Under the pieces are notes generated by a model. That model was not told the origin of the DNA and made no database searches. It worked only from the letters and a program-made list of their open reading frames with translations. DNA of 64,000 nucleotides from Clostridium pasteurianum BC1 (GTDB lineage Bacteria > Bacillota > Clostridia > Clostridiales > Clostridiaceae). The translations under genes and the position numbers were made by a program. Where the stretch lies: positions 1,426,001 to 1,490,000 of the forward strand of contig NC_021182.1 of assembly GCF_000389635.1 (NCBI RefSeq), in the 5' to 3' direction. Position 1 is the stretch's first letter, and every line of letters starts with the position of its first letter. Shown piece after piece: positions 36,326 to 45,453 of this stretch.

Positions 36326-36703
36326 ATGTGGATGTTATTTATTTTAATAGGAGCAGCGTGGATAGGACAAATGATTCTTGGGTATCATCAAATTAAATAT
36401 TTTAACAGGCATTTTAAGGATATGAGAAAATTAGGGAAAGTAGTTATAGGGAAAAATAAAGGTAAGGTGAGAGCTGGGGTTATTGTATTAATTGCAATAG
36501 ATAAAGATTCTAATATTATACAAGCTAAAAAAATGCAGGGTTTATCTGTATTTGCTAGAATGAGAACTTTGAAAGTTCTGGAAAATAAAAATCTTCTGCA
36601 AATAAATACCATGAATTTGGAGGGTATGGATAAGTGGACAGTTAAGGCTGTAGACAATGGCATAGAAAGTTATAAAAATTATCTTTTAGAAGGAACTAAC
36701 TAG
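36326..36703 (+). CDS. srlM: Sorbitol operon activator, GutM/SrlM family
   Basis: 125 residues from ATG 36326, 9 bases after GAGGTG. One N-terminal membrane segment (WMLFILIGAAWIGQMILG) precedes a soluble part with the GutM pattern: YFNRHFKDMRKLGKVVIGKNKGKVRAGVIVL and IIQAKKMQGLSVFARMR. GutM proteins are found in glucitol operons, where they modulate expression; the mechanism is not well understood. It is the first gene of the srlM-A-E-B unit, 52 bases before srlA. No SrlR/GutR repressor gene is visible in this window. Confidence 0.88.
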   Translation: MWMLFILIGAAWIGQMILGYHQIKYFNRHFKDMRKLGKVVIGKNKGKVRAGVIVLIAIDKDSNIIQAKKMQGLSVFARMRTLKVLENKNLLQINTMNLEGMDKWTVKAVDNGIESYKNYLLEGTN

Positions 36704-36755
36704 TATATATAATCTAAAAATTAGATTAAGTATAAAAAAAGGGAGGTAAAATATT

Positions 36756-37301
36756 ATGTATATATTAACAAATTTAGCTCAGGGATTTATAGGATTATTT
36801 CAGGAAGGTGGAAAGACTTTTGTTGGAATGGTTACAGGAATTGTTCCAACACTAATAATGCTTCTTGTTGCAATGAACGCAATCATTAAATTTGTAGGTG
36901 AAAAAAGAGTTGAAAAATTAGCTAGAGCATCAGCTTCAAATCCCATTACAAGATATCTTGTATTGCCAGTTATAGGTACATTCTTCTTCTGTAATCCAAT
37001 GACCTTATCACTAGGAAAATTTTTACCTGAAAAATATAAGCCAAGTTATTATGCAGCAGCTTCTTTTTCTTGCCATACAATGAATGGATTATTTCCACAT
37101 GTAGACCCAAGTGAGTTATTTGTATTCTTAGGTATAGCAGCTGGTATAACTAAATTAGGTTTATCCACAACAGATTTAGCTTTAAGATACTTTTTAGTTG
37201 GTGTAGTTACAAACTTTTTTAGAGGTTGGATAACAGATTTCACAACAGCCATGGTTGAAAAACAGCAAAAGGTTAAGTTAAAAGATACTTTAGCAGTATA
37301 G
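36756..37301 (+). CDS. srlA: Sorbitol PTS enzyme IIC2 component
   Basis: 181 residues, the normal size for SrlA. It begins with [25 protein letters not shown] and has four to five membrane segments. [28 protein letters not shown] and [22 protein letters not shown] are conserved in glucitol EIIC. Together with SrlE it forms the membrane channel for sorbitol. It starts behind GGGAGG, and SrlE follows 17 bases later. Confidence 0.94.
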   Translation: MYILTNLAQGFIGLFQEGGKTFVGMVTGIVPTLIMLLVAMNAIIKFVGEKRVEKLARASASNPITRYLVLPVIGTFFFCNPMTLSLGKFLPEKYKPSYYAAASFSCHTMNGLFPHVDPSELFVFLGIAAGITKLGLSTTDLALRYFLVGVVTNFFRGWITDFTTAMVEKQQKVKLKDTLAV

Positions 37302-37318
37302 GAAAGGAGGAAAAAGAA

Positions 37319-38350
37319 ATGAGTGAATATAATTCAATAATAGTTAAAGCAGGTTCAGGTGGATTTGGAGGTCCATTAATTATAACACCTACAGAAAAGA
37401 AAAATAAAGTAGTTTATATTACAGGAGGACATACACCACCTGTGGCAACTAGAGTGGCAGAACTATCAGGGTGTGAATTAGTAGATGGATTTAAAACAAA
37501 AGTGCCGGATGATGAAATTGCTTGTGTTGTAATCGATTGCGGAGGAACTCTAAGATGTGGTATATATCCTAAAAAAAGAATTCCTACTTTAAATATTATG
37601 CCAGCAGGTCCAAGCGGTCCTTTATCACAATATATTAAAGCTGACATATATGTTTCATCTGTAAAACCAGAGGATATAGAGCTATATGAAGCATCGGGTG
37701 AAAGTACAACTGAATCACCAAAGGAAAATATAGTAAAGGAAGAGACGAAGCAAGAAATAAAAGAAGAGAAAAATCCAAAGTATGATACAAGTAAGAAGAT
37801 TTCACAACAATCAGGTAGTAGCAGTTTGATGGCTAAAATAGGTATTGCAGTAGGATCCTTAGTTGGAGTTCTAAATCAAGCCGGACGTGAAACTATAGAT
37901 ACAGTAATAAAAACTATTCTTCCATTTATGGCATTTGTGTGTATGCTTATAGGTATAATAGTTAAGTCAGGTATAGGTGATGTATTTGCAAAATTATTAT
38001 CACCTTTAGCAGGAACAGTACCAGGACTTGTAATAATGTCACTTGTATGTTCATTCCCATTCTTATCTCCATTTTTAGGACCTGGAGCTGTTATAGCTCA
38101 AGTTATAGGAACTCTAGTTGGTGTTGAAATAGGAAAGGGAAATATACCACCACAATTAGCTTTACCAGCACTATTTGCTATTAATTCACAAGCTGGTTGC
38201 GATTTTGTACCTGTTGGTCTTGGGCTTGCAGAAGCAGAAACTGAAACTGTAGAAGTAGGTGTGCCAGCAGTTTTATACTCAAGATTTTTAACTGGTCCAA
38301 CAACGGTACTTATAGCATGGCTTGCAAGCTTTGGCCTTTATGTTAAATAA
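37319..38350 (+). CDS. srlE: Sorbitol PTS enzyme IIBC component
   Basis: 343 residues. The N-terminal IIB domain (about 1-125) has [15 protein letters not shown] and the phosphorylated Cys in [19 protein letters not shown] charged linker rich in Lys/Glu (about 127-160) leads to the IIC1 membrane domain (about 165-343), with [17 protein letters not shown] and [21 protein letters not shown]. It phosphorylates sorbitol during uptake. It is preceded by AAAGGAGG and belongs to the srlM-A-E-B transcript. Confidence 0.94.
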   Translation: MSEYNSIIVKAGSGGFGGPLIITPTEKKNKVVYITGGHTPPVATRVAELSGCELVDGFKTKVPDDEIACVVIDCGGTLRCGIYPKKRIPTLNIMPAGPSGPLSQYIKADIYVSSVKPEDIELYEASGESTTESPKENIVKEETKQEIKEEKNPKYDTSKKISQQSGSSSLMAKIGIAVGSLVGVLNQAGRETIDTVIKTILPFMAFVCMLIGIIVKSGIGDVFAKLLSPLAGTVPGLVIMSLVCSFPFLSPFLGPGAVIAQVIGTLVGVEIGKGNIPPQLALPALFAINSQAGCDFVPVGLGLAEAETETVEVGVPAVLYSRFLTGPTTVLIAWLASFGLYVK

Positions 38351-38462
38351 GTTTGAATTTAATTTAATAATGTAGAATATATTATTGAAAAAGTTTATAA
38401 TAATTGTAAAGTAAATGTTTTCAAAGAATAATTTCAATTATATGCATGGGAGGAGTAATAAA

Positions 38463-38828
38463 ATGAGCTTGATATATAATACAGAAGTAACAAGTATTGG
38501 ACCTTTAGTAGAAGGTTTTTATCCTGAAAAAATGATGATATTATTTAAGGAAAATGCACCAGATGAATTGGCTGACTATTGTGTACTTCATGATGTAAAT
38601 GATTTGAAGGAAGAAATTAAGGCAGGATATACACTAAAGATAGATGGAACAAATTATAAAATAACTGCAGTTGGTGATGTAGTAAATAAAAATTTAAAAG
38701 ATTTAGGTCATATTTGTTTAAAATTCGATGGAAGTACAAAGGCAGCATTAGAGGGAACACTATATTTAGAAGATAAAGAAATAAAAGAGGTTTCTTTAGG
38801 AAGTAAAATTGAAATATTAGCACAATAA
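38463..38828 (+). CDS. srlB: Sorbitol PTS enzyme IIA
   Basis: 121 residues from ATG 38463 behind GGGAGGAG. It is a small glucitol-type IIA: MSLIYNTEVTSIGPLVEGF, MMILFKENAPDELADYCVLHD with the phosphorylatable His about residue 43, and GHICLKFDG. It accepts phosphate from HPr. The last gene of the operon, with a bidirectional hairpin following at 38895. Confidence 0.93.
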   Translation: MSLIYNTEVTSIGPLVEGFYPEKMMILFKENAPDELADYCVLHDVNDLKEEIKAGYTLKIDGTNYKITAVGDVVNKNLKDLGHICLKFDGSTKAALEGTLYLEDKEIKEVSLGSKIEILAQ

Positions 38829-38894
38829 AATATTATTTCTTACGCAGTTATACTAACATTAGCAGATTTCCAAATTTCAAAATGTACTCTAACT

Positions 38895-38955
38895 ATGAAT
38901 GCAGTCTTTTGACATTATAGAACATCTATATATCGAAAGACTGCATTCATAATTT
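38895..38955. terminator. Hairpin between convergent srlB and MutS-like gene
   Basis: ATGAATGCAGTCTTT (38895-38909) pairs perfectly with AAAGACTGCATTCAT (38936-38950), 15 base pairs with a 26-base loop. It is positioned to serve both strands. Confidence 0.75.
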
Positions 38956-38967
38956 TCAAATCTTTAT

Positions 38968-40770
38968 TTAATCTTCTATTTCAATGCCAACCATTTTCAT
39001 AAGATATTTTGCATTGGTACTGTCACAGCGGCCTTCTCTAAGTTTATAATCAAAATGTATTTTATTTTCTGTATAGCTTTCTGAAAAATGATAATTTACT
39101 ATTTTCTTCTCATTGCTGTATTCTAAATCACATAATTCAAAATCATGAGTTGATATTAGGCCGCACAGCCATGGTTTATCAAGATTTTTCAATACACTTT
39201 TTGCTCCAATAATCCTATCTCTTGAATTAGTACCTCTGAATATCTCATCTATGAGAAAAATCATAGGTTCCTTCATTAATAGATTATCAATGATTTGTTT
39301 TATACGCATAAGCTCTACGTAAAAAGTAGAGGCTCCTTCCATTAAATTATCATTTATTCGCATAGAAGTGAAAATATCCATAAGAGAGCATTTCATAGAT
39401 TTTCCGCAAATAGGTGCTCCGGCATAGGCTAAAACAAGATTGATTCCTACAGTCCTAAGAAAAGTGGTTTTACCAGACATATTTGAACCGGTAACAATTA
39501 ATATATTGTCTATCATATTAAAATTATTGCTAACACGGGAGCCGTTATTAATTAAAGGATGGCCTAAGCTTTCAGCCTTTAGTACTAGATTTTCTGTTGT
39601 AAAAGTAGGAAAGCTGTATTCTGTATCCATATGAGTTAATACGGATAGACTTGAGATAACCTCAAAATCTCCAAGAGCATTTATATATTTCCTTATTAAT
39701 TTACCATACTTGGATTTCCAGTTTTGGAGAGAAAATAAGCATCTGAAATCCCAAAATATTAATAGATTAAGAAAAAAATAAATTAAAAAATTGTGTTTTA
39801 AGTTTATATTATTAATAATTGTAGTTAATTCTCCCATAACCTTTGAAGAGGATTTACCTTCAAAAAACAGATTATTTTTTAATTCTCTTAAATATTCATC
39901 TTGAAAATTTTCACCTTCAATAAGTTTAAAAGCATTAACATAGGATTGTAAATCATCATTAAAGCCTTCCACAGAATCTAAAATTAAAGGTATATTTCTA
40001 TAACTGATAAAATTAATGGCAGCATGGATTACAAAAATAAAGGGTATAAAATAATATAGATAGTTTATCTTAAATATAATAGTTACAGCACAAAATAATA
40101 TAGAAAAAACAGGCAAAAAATATACTATAGTATTAATGGGTGATTTTTCAAATAATGCATTTACATCTTCTGAATAATTTAAAAGTGCAGAGGGATCTTT
40201 CATATTTTTTTTATCAAAATTACCTGCAGATTCAAGATCTTCACAAAATTTAATCTTTTGAGATAGTTCTTCAACAGCATTTTGACGATTAACTATATTA
40301 TCTATACTTTTTCCTTTACTTTTAAGTAAATCTATCAATTTTTTTCTACCAAAAAAAGTATTTGTAGTATTTATCAATTGAAATAATGAATTTTTACCAA
40401 ATATATCTAAATCTGCCGAATAAGGATGATTTAAATCTATGCCATCCTGACCTAAATCCTGAAAATCTGACCAATTGCCATCTATTCTTTTAATATATTT
40501 TTTGTTAATTGTTATAAGATTTTTTATTTTATTTAGACGATAGGATATATTACTATGCTGTTTTATTAGGAATACAAAAAGTGTCAAAGAAAAAAGAGTT
40601 CCTATTGAAGTATATATACTTATTCTTCTTATAAGCAGGTATATATATATTAAAGTCACAACAAAGGCTACCAGCCTTATAGTACCAATAATATTATAGT
40701 TTTTTTTGCAATTTTTTTCTTCATCCTCCAGGGACTTAATACGATTTATAAAGGTTTCTCTGTTAGTCAT
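38968..40770 (-). CDS. Membrane-anchored MutS-family ATPase
   Basis: 600 residues. Two hydrophobic segments lie near the N-terminus (about 25-70) and more occur around 215-260 and 330-350. The C-terminal MutS ATPase domain (about 410-590) has Walker A TGSNMSGKTTFLRTVG, the MutS-type AYAGAPICGKSM, SASTFYVE-like GASTFYVELMRI, Walker B MIFLIDEIFRGTNS and the STHDFELCDLE His-loop. The N-terminal mismatch-binding domain of MutS is absent. This family is widespread in clostridia with no settled function. It is 13 bases downstream of a RusA-like gene on the same strand, so a DNA-processing link is possible but is only inference. Confidence 0.85.
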   Translation of the reverse strand: MTNRETFINRIKSLEDEEKNCKKNYNIIGTIRLVAFVVTLIYIYLLIRRISIYTSIGTLFSLTLFVFLIKQHSNISYRLNKIKNLITINKKYIKRIDGNWSDFQDLGQDGIDLNHPYSADLDIFGKNSLFQLINTTNTFFGRKKLIDLLKSKGKSIDNIVNRQNAVEELSQKIKFCEDLESAGNFDKKNMKDPSALLNYSEDVNALFEKSPINTIVYFLPVFSILFCAVTIIFKINYLYYFIPFIFVIHAAINFISYRNIPLILDSVEGFNDDLQSYVNAFKLIEGENFQDEYLRELKNNLFFEGKSSSKVMGELTTIINNINLKHNFLIYFFLNLLIFWDFRCLFSLQNWKSKYGKLIRKYINALGDFEVISSLSVLTHMDTEYSFPTFTTENLVLKAESLGHPLINNGSRVSNNFNMIDNILIVTGSNMSGKTTFLRTVGINLVLAYAGAPICGKSMKCSLMDIFTSMRINDNLMEGASTFYVELMRIKQIIDNLLMKEPMIFLIDEIFRGTNSRDRIIGAKSVLKNLDKPWLCGLISTHDFELCDLEYSNEKKIVNYHFSESYTENKIHFDYKLREGRCDSTNAKYLMKMVGIEIED

Positions 40771-40783
40771 ATATCTACTCCTT

Positions 40784-41404
40784 CTAGAATAATTTTTTAA
40801 AACAGGACTTACATATCATTATTTTACCCTTATTTGCAGAAATAGCATCACAGGATTTTATTTCTTTATTGCATATGGCACATATAGTTTTTCCAGAAGA
40901 TATTTTTTTATTTATGGTGGGCTTTATACCGTTTTTCCTATTAGGGGGAGGAGAATAATTAGTTGGAGCATCAGGTACCTCCTTCTTTAGTACATCATAA
41001 GTTATAGAATAATTACTTTCTCCAAATAGTTCCAGCTCAAATCTTGGTTTTTCGGTATCATAAAATTCTTCAATTATAATTCTTCTTACCTGAGCATCAT
41101 TTACTATAAGTCCACTTTTTTCAATTCCATCAAATATGCTTTTAGTTATGTTGTTTGTATCAGGATGTCTTTTTTTGCTTTTATAATAAACCTTCAAAAC
41201 TGCAATTAAAGCTTCTGATAATGTAATATTTGGATTTTGTGATCTTGCTGCATAGGCTATTTCTTCTTCATATAAGGCATATCTATCATGATATTTACCA
41301 GAATTGAAGGGCAAAATAGCTCTACCTTGTATATTAAATAATTTAAAATTAGATTTTGAAATAGGAGATCCCTTCACTATAACCTTAGCATAACAATTGT
41401 CCAT
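40784..41404 (-). CDS. RusA-like resolvase with C-terminal zinc ribbon
   Basis: 206 residues. Residues about 1-125 match the RusA Holliday-junction resolvase fold: RHPDTNNITKSIFDGIEKSGLIVNDAQVRRI carries the acidic residues and the D-N-K pattern of RusA (second acidic site is ND rather than DD). A Pro/Asn-rich linker (about 140-170) leads to a zinc-ribbon-like tail CAICNKEIKSCDA...CKSCFKKLF. The zinc tail is not part of classical phage RusA. It starts at ATG 41404. It probably forms an operon with the MutS-like gene. Confidence 0.8.
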   Translation of the reverse strand: MDNCYAKVIVKGSPISKSNFKLFNIQGRAILPFNSGKYHDRYALYEEEIAYAARSQNPNITLSEALIAVLKVYYKSKKRHPDTNNITKSIFDGIEKSGLIVNDAQVRRIIIEEFYDTEKPRFELELFGESNYSITYDVLKKEVPDAPTNYSPPPNRKNGIKPTINKKISSGKTICAICNKEIKSCDAISANKGKIMICKSCFKKLF

Positions 41405-41862
41405 TAGCTGCTCCTTACTTGTATTTATTTATCCAATGAATCTTATTCAGTTGGAGTTTGTATTACCACTGAGTTTAGATGAATTATCCAGGGACATGTC
41501 CATGTTATTTCAACCTTTTAAAGGTGCTATATGGGCTAGTCATGGGATAAATTTAAATTATATTAAATATTATAACATAAGTGTGTGCTTATAAGAATAT
41601 ATGTTCGAGGTATAAAAATTAAATTTTTAATTTTGTGTAAATCCATTTCAAAGAGTGTAGGAGATTATTACATAGGCTAGTGGGGGATCAATTGGAAATA
41701 ATTTATTACAATGCATATTTTATAGGTGAAAAAATTTTTAGGGTGGGTTATAATCTTATTTGTCCGATGATTAGTGCCTAGTTAGTTTTATAAATGCAGA
41801 GTAAATAAAAACAATATAAATTTTGTTTTTCCTGATTTCATAAAGATGTAAATAATAGGAGT
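41405..41862. other. 458-base gap without a recognisable gene
   Basis: AT-rich sequence with no convincing frame or ribosome site. A weak AAAACA/TGTTTT hairpin lies near 41808-41831. I see no riboswitch or repeat. Confidence 0.4.
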
Positions 41863-42618
41863 ATGTCTTTGGATGATTTAAAATTTTTACTGGGGGGAAT
41901 ATTTGTGGCAATAATAAAAAATAAGGAGAAATCTTTAAATAGAAAAAATAATAATAGTTGGTTTGTAGAATTTATTGGTATACTGATGTGTATAGCAGCT
42001 ATACCTGTCTATGCTTTTTTTAGAAATATATATACATCTTTCGTAATAATCTTAGTAGCTTTTGCAGTAATTATTCATTTTTCAAAAAAGAGAAAAATAT
42101 ATAAAGCTGGAATTCAAGGAGAAAAAGAAATAGCAAAATTATTGGATAGCTTAAATAACAGATATCTAGTATACAATGATATTGTAATTGGGGGAAAAGA
42201 AAGAGGCGCTCAGATAGATCATTTGGTTTTATCACCTTATGGAATATTTTGTATTGAAACAAAGAATATGAAGGGTGTAATTATGGGTAAAGAGGAAGAT
42301 AGAGAGTGGACTCAGATAAAGGGTGTACAGGGAGGAAAGAACTATGAAAAAAAATTTTATAATCCTTGTAAACAATCTGCAGGTCATGCAAATGCAGTAA
42401 AAAATATTTTAAGACATTCTGACTTTATAAATACACCAGTTTATTCCATTGTTACCTTTAGCTCTAATAAAAATACAAATTTAAAAGTTCAGGTACATTC
42501 TACACCTGTAATTAAGTCAGATAAATTAATTGATTTTATAAATAAGAAAAAAGAAATTTTTATAAGTGATGATAAATTAAGAAGAATAGAGAATATCATA
42601 GATAAGCAGATATGTTAA
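41863..42618 (+). CDS. NERD-domain (nuclease-related) membrane protein
   Basis: 251 residues if started at ATG 41863. That ATG touches its AGGAG site; GTG 41905, about eight bases behind GGGGGG, is a good alternative. Two hydrophobic segments (about 34-70) precede the NERD domain (about 85-200): AGIQGEKEIAKLLDSL, YNDIVIGGKERGAQIDHLVLSPYGIFCIETKN, with the acidic/D-H and E-x-K residues of the nuclease-like core, then NPCKQSAGHANAVKNIL. The cellular role is unknown. It stands alone between divergent and tandem genes. Confidence 0.85.
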   Translation: MSLDDLKFLLGGIFVAIIKNKEKSLNRKNNNSWFVEFIGILMCIAAIPVYAFFRNIYTSFVIILVAFAVIIHFSKKRKIYKAGIQGEKEIAKLLDSLNNRYLVYNDIVIGGKERGAQIDHLVLSPYGIFCIETKNMKGVIMGKEEDREWTQIKGVQGGKNYEKKFYNPCKQSAGHANAVKNILRHSDFINTPVYSIVTFSSNKNTNLKVQVHSTPVIKSDKLIDFINKKKEIFISDDKLRRIENIIDKQIC

Positions 42619-42787
42619 ATTTAAGATATTTTCTTTTGGCTTTAGCAGATATACTCAAGTGCTTTTTTATCATTAATTATGTGCTTTTGTGAATAAGTAA
42701 TTTTTCTAAAAAGAAATTTTAATAAGTATAATAGTATTCAGTGTGGAGTAATCAGACAAATAAATATATTTAGGAGAGGTTAATAAA

Positions 42788-43810
42788 ATGGATAAGGATA
42801 TAACAATACTTGCCATAGAGAGCAGCTGCGATGAAACTTCAGCAGCTGTAGTAGTGAACGGAAGAAAAGTATTATCAAATATAATTTCATCACAAATAGC
42901 TGTACATACTAAATTTGGAGGAGTTGTGCCAGAGGTTGCATCACGAAAACACATTGAGGTAATTAGTCAGGTGGTAGATAAAGCTTTAAAAGAAGCAGAA
43001 GTTTCTTTCAAGGATATAGATGCTATAGGGGTTACCTATGGACCAGGACTAGTTGGCGCACTTTTGGTAGGAGTGCAATATGCAAAAGGACTTGCCTATT
43101 CATTGGGTAAACCACTTATTGGAGTAAACCATATAGAAGGTCATATAAGTGCAAATTTTATTCAGTATAAAGATTTAAAACCTCCTTTTGTCTGCTTAGT
43201 AGTATCTGGTGGACACACTTTTATAGTGTATATGAAGGATTACGGTAAATTTGAAGTAATGGGCCAAACAAGAGATGATGCTGCTGGAGAGGCCTATGAT
43301 AAAGTTGCAAGAGCTATAGGACTTGGATATCCTGGCGGGCCTAAAATAGATAAACTTTCTAAATCGGGAAATGAAAATGCAATTAAATTTCCAAGAGCAA
43401 ATTTCCATGAGGAGTCTCTAGATTTTTCCTTTAGTGGTTTAAAATCAGCTGTGCTTAATTATTTGAATAAGATGGAAATGAAAAAGGAAGAAATAAATAG
43501 AGCTGATGTAGCGGCATCCTTTCAAAAGGCAGTAGTAGATTTTTTAGTTGCAAATGCAATGAAAGCCTGTTCTATAAAAAAGGTGGATAAGATTGCCATT
43601 GCCGGAGGAGTAGCATCAAATTCTGCTCTTAGAAAAGCTATGATAGAGGCGGGAAAAAGGAAGGATATTCAGGTATTGTTCCCAGAACTAGTATTATGTA
43701 CAGACAATGCTGCTATGATAGGAAGTGCAGCATATTTTGAATACATTAAAGGGGCTATTTCCCCTTTGGATTTTAATGCGGTACCAAATTTAAAATTAGG
43801 TGAAAGATAA
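42788..43810 (+). CDS. tsaD: tRNA N6-threonylcarbamoyladenosine transferase TsaD
   Basis: 340 residues, the normal length. It has the ASKHA ATPase fold with [14 protein letters not shown], the metal-binding [10 protein letters not shown] (two His), the substrate-binding VSGGHTFIV and [23 protein letters not shown], and the C-terminal ligand [10 protein letters not shown]. It transfers the threonylcarbamoyl group to A37 of ANN-reading tRNAs with TsaB/TsaE, which are not in this window. It starts at ATG 42788 behind TAGGAGAGG. Single gene in context. Confidence 0.97.
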   Translation: MDKDITILAIESSCDETSAAVVVNGRKVLSNIISSQIAVHTKFGGVVPEVASRKHIEVISQVVDKALKEAEVSFKDIDAIGVTYGPGLVGALLVGVQYAKGLAYSLGKPLIGVNHIEGHISANFIQYKDLKPPFVCLVVSGGHTFIVYMKDYGKFEVMGQTRDDAAGEAYDKVARAIGLGYPGGPKIDKLSKSGNENAIKFPRANFHEESLDFSFSGLKSAVLNYLNKMEMKKEEINRADVAASFQKAVVDFLVANAMKACSIKKVDKIAIAGGVASNSALRKAMIEAGKRKDIQVLFPELVLCTDNAAMIGSAAYFEYIKGAISPLDFNAVPNLKLGER

Positions 43811-43965
43811 CATAAAACTTCAAAATAGATAATAGCTTAAAGCATAAGATTTATTTTATATAAAAAATTTAACAATAGTGTTTAAAGGAAAGCATTTTTA
43901 TGTTGCAGTGTTATATAGGATAGATGGGTTAATTATTTTTATTTAAAGAAATGGAGGAAGAGATT

Positions 43966-44817
43966 TTGGAAAGAAGCCAGCTTATGACAATTAAAAGGTT
44001 AGCTTTAATATTACTAGGTAGCTTTATTTCTGCAATAGCAGTAAATATGTTTTTTATACCATTTAAACTCTTAAGTGGTGGTGTAGGCGGTATTTCGCTT
44101 ATCATACAATATCTTAGCGGAATTCCTGCAGGATATTTTATAATATTGTTAAATATTCCCCTATTTATATTGAGTATAAAGGAAGTTGATAAGCAATTTA
44201 CTGTATTTACTATATTTGGTACTGTAGCACAATCTATTTTTTTAATAATAACTAAGAATGTGTCTTATTATTTTCATTTAAAGGATATTTTATTGTCAGG
44301 TATATATGGAGGAGTTCTGCAGGGAGCAGCTATGGGAATAATATTCAGTAATCATGGCTCACTGGCAGGTGCAGACATAATTTCTGTAATTATGAGAAAA
44401 AAATACGATTATGATGTGGGAAAAATAAATTTTGCCATAAATTTAGTAATAATATTTGTAGGTTCTGCATTTTTTGGATTAGAAAAGGGACTTTATACGT
44501 TAATGTCTATGTATATAGCTTCTTATACAGTAGATAAGGTTATTAAAGGCTTTAATAGAAAAAAACTTCTCTTTATCATAACAGAAAAGGAAGAAGAAAT
44601 AAATGAAAGGATTAAAATAGATCTTAATAGATCCGCTACTCTTTTTTATGCAGAGGGATATTATACTAAACATAAGATTAAAGTGATATATTGCGTAGTT
44701 TCATTGACTCAAGTTCCAAAGTTAAAGCATATAGTAAACAAGATAGATCCAATGGCATTCATATCAATCCTAGATACCTCAGAAGTTCAAGGCAAAGGAT
44801 TTAAAAGCATATTTTAA
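43966..44817 (+). CDS. YitT-family membrane protein
   Basis: 283 residues from TTG 43966, 8 bases behind GGAGG; ATG 43951 overlaps that site. The N-terminal DUF161 half has five to six TM segments, with the typical AVNMFFIPFKLLSGGVGGISLIIQYL and GAAMGIIFSNHGSLAGADIISVI. The C-terminal DUF2179 half (about 205-283) shows ELDRSATLFYAEGYYTKHKIKVIYCVV-like sequence (LNRSATLFYAEG). The function is unknown; the family is common in Firmicutes with several paralogs. Confidence 0.9.
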   Translation: MERSQLMTIKRLALILLGSFISAIAVNMFFIPFKLLSGGVGGISLIIQYLSGIPAGYFIILLNIPLFILSIKEVDKQFTVFTIFGTVAQSIFLIITKNVSYYFHLKDILLSGIYGGVLQGAAMGIIFSNHGSLAGADIISVIMRKKYDYDVGKINFAINLVIIFVGSAFFGLEKGLYTLMSMYIASYTVDKVIKGFNRKKLLFIITEKEEEINERIKIDLNRSATLFYAEGYYTKHKIKVIYCVVSLTQVPKLKHIVNKIDPMAFISILDTSEVQGKGFKSIF

Positions 44818-44956
44818 GAAATATGTAATAAAAATATTGGATTAATTGTATATGAATTAAAAATGTGTCCATAATGTAGATATTAAGGCATCTTAAAGAA
44901 ATAAACTAGTATATTTTCTTGAAGATGTCTAATTTAAATATTGTGGAGGGAAAAGC

Positions 44957-45292
44957 GTGAATAAAGTTTTATTAGTAGGCAGATTAGTAAAGGATCCAGA
45001 ATTAAAACACATTGAATCAAATGGTAGGGAACTAAGTAATTTTACTATAGCAGTAAATAGAAATTTCGTAAACGCAAAGGGAGAAAGAGAAGCGGACTTT
45101 GTACCAGTAGTAGTTTGGGGCAAAACCGCTGAATTGGTGTGCAACTACATGAAAAAGGGAAGACTTATTAGCATTAGCGGAAGGCTTCAAATAAGGAGTT
45201 ATGAGACAAAAGAAGGAAATAAAAAGTATGTAACAGAAGTGGTTGGTGAAGAAGTGTTATTCTTGGATTCTAAAAAAGAAGATGTTGGCTAA
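44957..45292 (+). CDS. ssb: Single-stranded DNA-binding protein, short form
   Basis: 111 residues from GTG 44957, behind GGAGGG. It is an OB-fold SSB: MNKVLLVGRLVKDPELKHIE, LSNFTIAVNRNF, ADFVPVVVWGKTAELVCNYMKKGRLISISGRLQIRSYE. The long disordered region and the acidic tail that binds partner proteins (DDDLPF type) are missing; the protein ends soon after the OB fold. It is therefore probably a second, specialised SSB and not the replicative one. It is not next to rpsF/rpsR, where the main ssb usually lies. Confidence 0.92.
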   Translation: MNKVLLVGRLVKDPELKHIESNGRELSNFTIAVNRNFVNAKGEREADFVPVVVWGKTAELVCNYMKKGRLISISGRLQIRSYETKEGNKKYVTEVVGEEVLFLDSKKEDVG

Positions 45293-45326
45293 TAGACTGC
45301 TTTAGAATAAATAAATTTTCATCTAA

Positions 45327-45426
45327 ACTCAGTGGGAGTACAAATTCCCACTGAGTAAGATTCATTGATAATTGTAAAAGAAACACTATGAAATTCAAGT
45401 GATTCCAATTGGATTCCATAGTGTTT
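45327..45426. terminator. Two hairpins between ssb and cstA
   Basis: ACTCAGTGGGA/TCCCACTGAGT (45327-45337 with 45346-45356) follows ssb. AAACACTATG/CATAGTGTTT (45381-45390 with 45417-45426) lies on the cstA side and gives a CTTTT run on the minus strand. The genes converge here. Confidence 0.65.
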
Positions 45427-45453
45427 TCGATATCTTTAATCTTTTGTTTTTAC

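Noticed and set aside
41397-41594. 65-codon frame in the gap before the NERD gene
   Set aside because: Overlaps the start of the divergent RusA gene and has no ribosome site or known motif.
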